DNA of 64,000 nt, taken from contig JBEEFW010000031.1 in the NCBI GenBank assembly GCA_041166385.1, positions 29,723 through 93,722 on the forward strand. The letters run 5' to 3'. Of the stretch, positions 58,391 to 64,000 are shown piece after piece. Origin of the DNA: DASUCS01 sp041166385. Its GTDB lineage: Bacteria; Actinomycetota; Acidimicrobiia; Acidimicrobiales; JACDCH01. Both the position numbers and the translations under genes were made by a program. Each line of letters begins with the position of its first letter. Positions within the stretch are counted from its first letter, which is position 1. Under the pieces are notes generated by a model, which was not told the origin of the DNA, did no database searches, and worked only from the letters and a program-made list of their open reading frames with translations.

Positions 58391-59628
58391 CGGAGATCAC
58401 CGAGGCGGTGGTGTCAGCGCCCCAGTGGCCCGCGGGGGAACCAACCCGTGTGCCGTTGTGGATCTACAGCGATGAAGCGCTCTACCGGCGCGAGCTCGAC
58501 CGCTTCTTCTATGGGCCGGAGTGGTGCTTCGTCGGGTTGAGCGCCGAGGTGCCGAACGCGGGCGACTTCAAGACCACATCGATCGGTGAGCGTTCGGTCA
58601 TCATCACCAGGGACACCACCGGTGAGCTCCATGCACTCGAGAACCGGTGCGCGCACCGTGGTGTGCAGTTGTGCCATGAGCCCTTCGGCCACGCCGCTCG
58701 ATTGCGTTGCCCGTATCACCACTGGACGTACCGGCTCGACGGCACGTTGGTCGGGCTGCCGTTCCGCAACGGCGTGCGCGGTCGGGGCGGGATGGACGAG
58801 GACTTCGACCTCGCCGACCATCCGCTCGCGCGGCTCGTCGTCCACGAGCGCAACGGCGTGGTGTTTGCCGCTTTCGATCCGACCGTGGAGCCGTTCGAGC
58901 GCTGGCTCGGCCCGAAGATGCTGCAGTGGTTCGACCGTGTCTTCGACGGACGCCCGCTGCGGGTGCTTGGCGACATACATCAACACATCAACGCCAACTG
59001 GAAGTTGATGTTCGACAACATCAAGGACCCGTATCACGCCAGCGTGTTGCACGTGTTCCTCGTCTCGTTCGGGCTGTTCCGCGCCGACAATCCGTCCGCC
59101 ACCGAGATCGACTCGACCGGGAGGCACAGCGTGCTCGTGTGCGAGCGGCGGCGACCGGCGTCGGGAGAGGCTGCCGATCTCGAGTCGTACCGACCCGACC
59201 TCGAGCTGAACGATCCGCGGTTGCTCGACATCGTGCGCGAGTTTCCCGGCGAGGCGACGCTCGTCATGCAGACGCTGAGCCCGACTCTGGTGATCCAACA
59301 ACAGTCCAACACCCTCGCCGTGCGACAGGTCGTGCCCCGCGGCGTCGGCGGTCATGAGTTGCACTGGACGTTCTTCGGCTACGAGGACGATGACGACGAC
59401 ATGACGCTGCGCCGCCTTCGCCAGGCGAACCTGATGGGGCCCGCTGGCTACGTCTCGCTCGACGACGGCGAGGTGCTCGGCCTCACGCAAGCGGGTGTTC
59501 GCAACGCGCCGGGCGAGCGCTCGGTGCTCGCGATGGGGGGCGATTCCATCTCCGACACCGACCACGTCGTGACCGAGGCCGCCATCCGAGCCTTCTACAC
59601 GTACTACCGCGACGCCATGGGCTTGTGA
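58387..59628 (+). CDS. Rieske aromatic ring-hydroxylating oxygenase, alpha subunit
   Basis: A 413-residue alpha subunit. The Rieske cluster ligands are CAHRGVQLCHE (Cys-x-His) and CPYHHWTYRLDG (Cys-x2-His) at about residues 91-115. The mononuclear iron site is NIKDPYHASVLHVF with two His, and Asp/Asn upstream in NANWKLMFDNIKDPYH; this stretch is like the NagG/AndAc group (salicylate 5-hydroxylase, anthranilate dioxygenase). It adds oxygen to an aromatic ring with electrons from a reductase not encoded here. ATG start overlaps the bicupin stop, GTGA overlap leads to the beta subunit gene. Substrate likely a monocyclic aromatic acid. Confidence 0.9.
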   Translation: MTEITEAVVSAPQWPAGEPTRVPLWIYSDEALYRRELDRFFYGPEWCFVGLSAEVPNAGDFKTTSIGERSVIITRDTTGELHALENRCAHRGVQLCHEPFGHAARLRCPYHHWTYRLDGTLVGLPFRNGVRGRGGMDEDFDLADHPLARLVVHERNGVVFAAFDPTVEPFERWLGPKMLQWFDRVFDGRPLRVLGDIHQHINANWKLMFDNIKDPYHASVLHVFLVSFGLFRADNPSATEIDSTGRHSVLVCERRRPASGEAADLESYRPDLELNDPRLLDIVREFPGEATLVMQTLSPTLVIQQQSNTLAVRQVVPRGVGGHELHWTFFGYEDDDDDMTLRRLRQANLMGPAGYVSLDDGEVLGLTQAGVRNAPGERSVLAMGGDSISDTDHVVTEAAIRAFYTYYRDAMGL

Positions 59629-60089
59629 CGGTCGACGTCGCGCGCATCGACCAGCTCTACATCGACTACGTCAACATCGTCGATGACGGCGATCTCGAGC
59701 AGTGGCCCGAGCTGTTCACCGAGGACTGCTCGTATCGGATCGTGTCTCGCGAGAATGTCCGACGCGGTCTCCCCTTGGCCACGATGCGCTGCGACAGCCG
59801 AGACATGCTGCGCGACCGGGTCAACGCAATTCAATCGTCCGCGTTCTACGTGAGCCGCGTCGTACGACACATCGTCGGGCTGCTCGACGTGCGTCCGGAC
59901 GACGACCACATCGCGGTGCGGGCAAATTTCGCAGTCTTCGAGTCGTTGTCGCGGTCCGCCACCACCCTGCTGTGCACCGGCGTGTACGACGACGTGGTCG
60001 TCATCGAAGACGGACAACCCCGCTTCAGGCAGAAGCACTGCATCTACGACGGCGACTTGGTCATCGACTCGATCGTCTATCCCCTCTGA
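59625..60089 (+). CDS. Rieske oxygenase beta subunit (SnoaL-like fold)
   Basis: A 154-residue NTF2/SnoaL-fold protein: LYIDYVNIVDDGDLEQWPEL, FTEDCSYRIVSRENVRRGLP, RDRVNAIQSSAFYVSRVVRH and RQKHCIYDGDLVIDSIVYPL match the small structural subunit of ring-hydroxylating dioxygenases, which packs with three alpha subunits. GTG start overlaps the alpha gene stop by four bases. It has no cofactor of its own. The TPP decarboxylase gene follows after 27 bases, with its own -10-like box. Confidence 0.88.
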   Translation: MTVDVARIDQLYIDYVNIVDDGDLEQWPELFTEDCSYRIVSRENVRRGLPLATMRCDSRDMLRDRVNAIQSSAFYVSRVVRHIVGLLDVRPDDDHIAVRANFAVFESLSRSATTLLCTGVYDDVVVIEDGQPRFRQKHCIYDGDLVIDSIVYPL

Positions 60090-60101
60090 CCATCGGTCCC
60101 G

Positions 60102-60107
60102 TAGGGT
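60102..60107 (+). promoter_or_regulatory. Near-leaderless promoter -10 box (TAGGGT)
   Basis: TAGGGT lies nine bases before the ATG at 60117; may give the decarboxylase gene extra transcription inside the cluster. Confidence 0.35.
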
Positions 60108-60116
60108 TGCCCGCTC

Positions 60117-61775
60117 ATGGGCGCCCGCGACGTGCTGCTGGAGGTGCTGCGCACCGAAGGGGTGCGCCACGTGTTCGGCAACCCCGGCAGCACCGAACTT
60201 CCCCTGATCGACGCGCTCGCCGGCGCCGACGATCTGCACTACGTGCTCGCGCTGCAGGAGGCGACGGCCGTCGGTGTCGCCGAGGGCTACGCGCAAGCCA
60301 CTCGCCGGCCCGCCTTCCTGAACCTGCACACGACCGCCGGCGTCGGCAATGCGATCGGTGCGCTCTCGAGCGCGCAGGCCAACCAGACGCCGCTGGTGGT
60401 CACCGCCGGCCAGCAGGACTACCGGCACATCGTCACCGACCCGCTGCTCTCCGGTGACCTCACCGGGCTCGCCCGCTCGGTCTCGAAGTGGGTGCACGAG
60501 GTGCGCACCCCTTCGGAGCTCGGCACGATCCTGCGCAGGGCGTTCCACGACGCCGCCAGCGCGCCCGCCGGGCCGGTGTTCGTGTCGATCCCGATGGATC
60601 TGCTCGACGATCTGACAGAACAAACGACCCCCGCGCCGTCCGTCATCCATCGCCGCGCGGTGGCCGGCGGGCTCGACGAGTTGACCGAGCTGCTCGCGAG
60701 CCCGGGCATCGGAAAGGTGGGCATCGTCGTCGGCGACGAGGTCGCGGCGTCCGGTGCAGTCGAGGAGGTGGTGGCACTCGCCGAGATGTTGGGCGCTCCC
60801 GTCCACGGCGCGCCGCTGTTCAGCAACGCAGTGTTTCCCCCGCGTCATCCGCTGTGGGCGGGGATGCTGGTCTCGGCCGCAACCGCGATGCACGCGGTGC
60901 TGTCCGGCTACGACCGCGTCCTCCTGATCGGTGGAAGGGCGTTCATGGTGTACCCCTTCACGCCCGGGTCGCCGTTGCCCGCGACCACCGAGTTGCTGCA
61001 CCTGTCCTCTGACCCTCATCAGCTCGGGCGGTCGTACCCCGCGCGTTGGGCGGGAGCGGGCGATGCCAAGGCGACGCTCGCAGCCCTGCTGCCGTTGCTT
61101 CGCGCCCGGCTCAGCGACGAGGCAGGACGCGAAGCGCAGGCTGTGTTGGCGGCGGCCGCGAAGCGCCGACAAACCACGATCGACCGGCTGGAGGAGACAG
61201 CGCAGTCGCGCTACGACGCCTCGCCGATGGATCCGATGGCCGCGGCTCACGCACTACTGCGTGCGATACCGCCGGAGACGCTCGTCGTCGACGAGGCCAT
61301 CACCACCGGCGTGTACGTGCGCGGCTTTCATCACGATGCGGTTCCCGATCGTTACTTCTTCAATCGTGGCGCGGGCCTCGGCTGGGGGATGCCGTTCGCA
61401 ACCGGCGTCTCACTCGGACGCGATCAGGCACCCGTGCTGTGTGTCGTCGGTGACGGGGCGGCGATGTACTCGCCGCAGGCACTGTGGACGGCGGCCAACG
61501 AACAGCTCCCGGTCGTGTTCGCGGTGGTCAACAACCGCCAATACCTCATCCTCAAGAACAACTTGCGAGGCATGGGCGGCGACAGCGTCCGCAACGATCG
61601 TTTCGTCGCGATGGACATCGTCGATCCGCCCATCGACTACCTCGCGCTGGCGCGGTCGATGGGGGTCGATGCCACGTTGGTCGAGAAGGCGCACGATGTC
61701 GGGGACGCGGTTCGAGCGGCATTCGCGTCCGGCCGCCCGCACCTGCTCGAGCTCCCGATCGCTGCCCCCTCGTGA
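60117..61775 (+). CDS. Thiamine diphosphate enzyme, benzoylformate decarboxylase-like
   Basis: A 552-residue TPP enzyme. VFGNPGSTELP (Ser25), the activating Glu48 in ALQEATAVGVAEG and His71 in LNLHTTAGVGNA correspond to the catalytic Ser, Glu and His of benzoylformate decarboxylase. The cofactor motif is VVGDGAAMYSPQALWTAANE followed by NNRQYLILKN. The position of the second catalytic His of that enzyme (FRYHQYDPG, from memory) reads FMVYPFTPG, so His is replaced by Tyr; this may change substrate or reaction. It would decarboxylate an aromatic 2-keto acid, fitting the neighbouring Rieske/bicupin genes. ATG start. Confidence 0.85.
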   Translation: MGARDVLLEVLRTEGVRHVFGNPGSTELPLIDALAGADDLHYVLALQEATAVGVAEGYAQATRRPAFLNLHTTAGVGNAIGALSSAQANQTPLVVTAGQQDYRHIVTDPLLSGDLTGLARSVSKWVHEVRTPSELGTILRRAFHDAASAPAGPVFVSIPMDLLDDLTEQTTPAPSVIHRRAVAGGLDELTELLASPGIGKVGIVVGDEVAASGAVEEVVALAEMLGAPVHGAPLFSNAVFPPRHPLWAGMLVSAATAMHAVLSGYDRVLLIGGRAFMVYPFTPGSPLPATTELLHLSSDPHQLGRSYPARWAGAGDAKATLAALLPLLRARLSDEAGREAQAVLAAAAKRRQTTIDRLEETAQSRYDASPMDPMAAAHALLRAIPPETLVVDEAITTGVYVRGFHHDAVPDRYFFNRGAGLGWGMPFATGVSLGRDQAPVLCVVGDGAAMYSPQALWTAANEQLPVVFAVVNNRQYLILKNNLRGMGGDSVRNDRFVAMDIVDPPIDYLALARSMGVDATLVEKAHDVGDAVRAAFASGRPHLLELPIAAPS

Positions 61776-61782
61776 CCCCGAC

Positions 61783-62253
61783 GTGGAACTAGGTCTGTTC
61801 GATGAGATCGGCGAAGCCGTCCGCGGGCTGATGCCGCCGGACCTCGGTGTGGTGCGGTTCAAGGCGCACCGCTACGGCGTGAAGCTCTGGTTCGAGTCCG
61901 ACGCCGCACCGCGCGAGCACTACGAGGCCCAAGTCATCGGGGCGAAGCACGTTCCCGACGCGACCGTGCTGGCGCTCGAAGTGGGCTTCCACAGCGAGCA
62001 CTCGAAGGTCGCGGAGAACGAGGCCGTGCTCGACAAGCTCCTGCATCGCGAGCGCACGTGGCGGAAGGTGCTCGGCGACGACGCCGTCGCCGGCCCGTTC
62101 ATCGGCCGCGCCGATCAATGGCGTCGTGTTTCTGAGACTTGGCCGGACCCCGACCTGAGCGACGAGGATCTCTGCATGGACGTCGCATTGCGGGTCACCG
62201 ACTACATGACCGCGTTCGAGCCCGTGCTGCGATCGACCGGAGGAAAGCGATGA
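61783..62253 (+). CDS. Hypothetical protein, 156 residues
   Basis: Not recognised. GTG start seven bases after the decarboxylase stop; the 3' end overlaps the nitronate monooxygenase gene by four bases (ATGA), so it is part of the cluster. The protein is soluble and acidic, with FKAHRYGVKLWFESDAAPRE, LALEVGFHSEHSKVAENEAV and RTWRKVLGDDAVAGPFIG; the pattern of strand followed by HSEHS is reminiscent of small nuclease-like or DUF-type folds, but no catalytic motif is convincing. Its conserved position between two enzymes suggests a helper role. Confidence 0.7.
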   Translation: MELGLFDEIGEAVRGLMPPDLGVVRFKAHRYGVKLWFESDAAPREHYEAQVIGAKHVPDATVLALEVGFHSEHSKVAENEAVLDKLLHRERTWRKVLGDDAVAGPFIGRADQWRRVSETWPDPDLSDEDLCMDVALRVTDYMTAFEPVLRSTGGKR

Positions 62254-63197
62254 GTGCACGGTTCGCCAACCGGGTCACCGAGCTGCTCGGCGTCGAGATC
62301 CCGATCATCCAAGCGCCGATGGGGTGGATCGCGCGGGCGCAGCTCGCATCAGCGGTGTCGAATGCCGGCGCCATGGGCATCATCGAGACCTCCTCGGGCG
62401 AGCTCGACGTGATCAAGGACGAGATCCGCAAGATGCGCGACCTCACCGACAAGCCGTTCGGCGTCAACATCGCTCAAGCGTTCGTGCGCGACCCAGGCAT
62501 CGTCGACTTCGTGATCGACCAAGGCATCCAGTTCGTCACGACGTCCGCCGGCAGTCCCGTCCGGTACACCGCCCAGATCAAGGCGGCCGGGCTGACGGTC
62601 TTCCACGTCGTGCCCACGCTCCACGGCGCGCTCAAGGCGGTCGAAGCCGGGGTCGACGGGCTCGTCGTCGAGGGCGGCGAGGGTGGCGGCTTCAAGAACC
62701 CCCGCGACGTCGCGTCGATGGTGCTCCTACCGCTGGTTCGTTCGCGTGTCGACGTTCCGATCATCGCGGCCGGCGGGATGCTCGATGGAGCCACGATGGC
62801 CGCGGCGTTGGCGCTCGGCGCCGAAGGCATCCAGATGGGCACGCGGATGGTGTCGTCGTCCGAGTCGCCGGTGCACAACAACTGGAAGCAGGCCATCGTG
62901 GCGGCCGCGGAGACCGACACCGTCATGCTCAACCGTCACACCTCGCCCGCGCTGCGGGCGCTGCGGACGGAGCGCAGCGAATCGCTCGAGTTCGACACAG
63001 AAAAGAACGCGATGGAGCTCTTCGGTCGGGCGATGGACCTGTACTTCGGAGGCGACATGAACGCCGCCGTGGCCCTCGGTGGACAGGTGGCGGGGCGCAT
63101 CACTGAAGTGCGACCAGTCGCAGACATCATCAGCGAATGCGCCGACGATTGCCTGACGATTCTGCGTGATCTCGCCGCCAAATACCCCGGCCCGTAA
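62250..63197 (+). CDS. Nitronate monooxygenase family (NPD/2-nitropropane dioxygenase-like) enzyme
   Basis: A 315-residue FMN TIM-barrel: VEIPIIQAPMGWIARAQLAS at the N-terminus, FGVNIAQAF, GIQFVTTSAGSPVRYTAQIK, VDGLVVEGGEGGGFKNPRDV (the usual EGxEAGGH with Gly-Phe instead of Gly-His), IIAAGGMLDGATMAAALALG and IQMGTRMVSSSESPVHNNWK. The altered GGF lacks the catalytic His of class I nitronate monooxygenases, so the true reaction may be an enoyl/flavin reduction as in several actinobacterial relatives. Strong ribosome site (GGAGGAAAG) before the ATG. Last gene of the 57284-63197 cluster. Confidence 0.85.
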   Translation: MSARFANRVTELLGVEIPIIQAPMGWIARAQLASAVSNAGAMGIIETSSGELDVIKDEIRKMRDLTDKPFGVNIAQAFVRDPGIVDFVIDQGIQFVTTSAGSPVRYTAQIKAAGLTVFHVVPTLHGALKAVEAGVDGLVVEGGEGGGFKNPRDVASMVLLPLVRSRVDVPIIAAGGMLDGATMAAALALGAEGIQMGTRMVSSSESPVHNNWKQAIVAAAETDTVMLNRHTSPALRALRTERSESLEFDTEKNAMELFGRAMDLYFGGDMNAAVALGGQVAGRITEVRPVADIISECADDCLTILRDLAAKYPGP

Positions 63198-63308
63198 GGG
63201 CGCTCAGCCACCGCAGAAGCAAAAGTGTCTCTCTGGGCCGCCGATCGCGTAGTCTCCTTCGACGGACCGGTACAAGATCGGCTCGACAAATTGAGAAGAG
63301 AGAGTGGT

Positions 63309-63509
63309 TTGGCTACAGGTACTGTGAAGTTCTTCAATGCTGAGAAAGGCTTCGGCTTCATTTCTCGGGAGCAGGGCGACGACGTGTTCGTCCACTTCTC
63401 CAACATCCAAGGCAGCGGCTACAAGACCCTCGAAGAGGGTCAGCACGTTGAGTTCGACGTGGCCCCTGGCCGCAAAGGTGAGGAAGCGCAGAACGTTCGC
63501 GTAGTCTGA
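63309..63509 (+). CDS. Cold shock domain protein (CspA family)
   Basis: A 66-residue OB-fold protein. The start is a TTG, giving (M)ATGTVKFFNAEKGFGFIS, with RNP1 KGFGFI and RNP2 VFVHFSNIQ; the chain ends AQNVRVV. It binds single-stranded RNA/DNA and melts RNA structure. A purine-rich stretch (GAAGAGAGAG) precedes the TTG. The 111 bases upstream have no gene and may be the regulatory leader that is usual for csp genes; a TAGTCT box is at 63249. A UUCG-type hairpin follows the gene. Confidence 0.92.
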   Translation: MATGTVKFFNAEKGFGFISREQGDDVFVHFSNIQGSGYKTLEEGQHVEFDVAPGRKGEEAQNVRVV

Positions 63510-63537
63510 CGCCACACCACCAACAAACGAACTGAAT

Positions 63538-63565
63538 CGTGCCGTCGGCTTCGGCCGGCGGCACG
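63538..63565 (+). terminator. UUCG-loop hairpin after the cold shock gene
   Basis: CGTGCCGTCGGC (63538-63549), TTCG loop, GCCGGCGGCACG (63554-63565); the only imperfect pair is a U-G wobble in plus-strand RNA. TTCGCGTT follows, a weak U-tract. Confidence 0.75.
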
Positions 63566-63598
63566 TTCGCGTTACGGCATCGCGATCGTGCCGTCGGG

Positions 63599-64000
63599 TC
63601 AGAGGCGGACCTCGTAGTAGAGGTTGGCCGGGTCTTCGAAGTCGTGGACGCGGAACTGGGTGAAGCCGGCCTCGCGCACCATCCGCTCGGCGACCTGGGT
63701 CGTGAACCCGACGGTGCCGAGACCCGCGCCTCCGGGCTCCGACATGGCCGACGACATGCACGTCGACACCGAGAACCCGAAGAACAGCGCGAGCATCGGG
63801 TTGCGGCGGTTGGTCGTCCACGAGTCGTCGCAGCGGATGTCCTTGATCAGCCACGTGCCGTCATCGGCGATCGCGCGTCGGATGGCGGCGATCGTGTCGG
63901 CCGGACGGGTCATGTCGTGCAGGCAGTCGAACGTCAGCACGAACTCGTACCGCCCGTCGGCCGGAAGCTCCTCGGCCCGGGTGTGGAAGAGCTCGACGTT
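63599..64000 (-). CDS. SAM-dependent methyltransferase, C-terminal part (5' end outside window)
   Basis: The frame is open to the window edge, so the N-terminus lies beyond 64000; 133 residues are seen. YEFVLTFDCLHDMTRPADTI is the post-motif II region of class I methyltransferases, followed by RRAIADDGTWLIKDIRCDDS, NPMLALFFGFSVSTCMSSAM and GAGLGTVGFTTQVAERMVRE, which I associate with a family of actinobacterial methyltransferases with an N-terminal winged-helix domain (Rv2258c-like). Motif I (SAM loop) is not in the window. Substrate unknown. It converges on the cold shock gene with the UUCG hairpin between. Confidence 0.75.
   Translation of the reverse strand, partial: NVELFHTRAEELPADGRYEFVLTFDCLHDMTRPADTIAAIRRAIADDGTWLIKDIRCDDSWTTNRRNPMLALFFGFSVSTCMSSAMSEPGGAGLGTVGFTTQVAERMVREAGFTQFRVHDFEDPANLYYEVRL

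Overview
The window is high-GC, densely packed DNA (no gap between genes is longer than about 215 bases) and reads as chromosome of a high-GC actinobacterium. Several traits fit Acidimicrobiia such as the Ilumatobacter group: many FadE-type acyl-CoA dehydrogenases, F420/FMN luciferase-like enzymes, CaiB/BaiF CoA-transferases, mycothiol-type chemistry, Thr/Ser-rich surface linkers and many near-leaderless promoters. The taxonomic call is inference from gene content. I see no rRNA, tRNA, CRISPR array, insertion sequence, prophage or replication origin.

Layout. 1-10 kb: DUF2889 partial gene; a HelD/HelR-like RNA polymerase motor with an SDR and an F420-type oxidoreductase; YqgE/AlgH; an SDR-MDR-dienelactone hydrolase-SDR-AMP ligase run. 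10-17 kb: a DUF1707-LiaF-cyclase fusion, an O-antigen ligase-like membrane protein, an ECF sigma factor coupled to a membrane-anchored BNR-like protein, and a LamG protein. 17-26 kb: two divergent pairs of acyl-CoA dehydrogenases, with a CoA-transferase, a DUF35 protein and a lipid-transfer-type thiolase, and two membrane-anchored cupredoxin-like proteins. 26-34 kb: exported and surface proteins (beta-helix protein, small secreted protein, zinc finger/PH/BNR membrane protein, large subtilase with FG-GAP repeats and a LARTG sorting signal). 34-38 kb: LLM enzyme, thiolase, LysR, TauE, acyl-ACP desaturase. 38-45 kb: a signalling island with REC-GAF-EAL and GGDEF proteins, a PAS-GAF-GAF-PP2C phosphatase, an RsbW-like kinase, a winged-helix/cyclase fusion, PadR and a 2TM protein. 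45-54 kb: VOC, acyltransferase, YbaK, an LLM plus diiron-like operon under a TetR regulator, and a DUF2277/CaiB-GNAT/RidA/DinB-like operon. 54-64 kb: a membrane sigma-like protein and a 57-residue secreted peptide, an A-T-TE synthetase, and divergently a bicupin/Rieske alpha/beta/TPP decarboxylase/nitronate monooxygenase module, then a cold-shock protein and a partial methyltransferase.

How it works together. A 16-bp palindrome (half-sites TGACRY) recurs in front of four lipid or acyl-CoA gene sets (4964, 17935, 24506, 35610). In each case it sits directly upstream of a TAnnnT box that lies 6-10 bases from the start codon. This suggests one local regulon for acyl-CoA or isoprenoid/steroid-type beta-oxidation served by near-leaderless promoters. 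The 38-45 kb island joins c-di-GMP turnover, partner-switching phosphatase/kinase control and a nucleotide cyclase fused to a DNA-binding domain. The 57-63 kb module resembles a salicylate/gentisate-type aromatic pathway.
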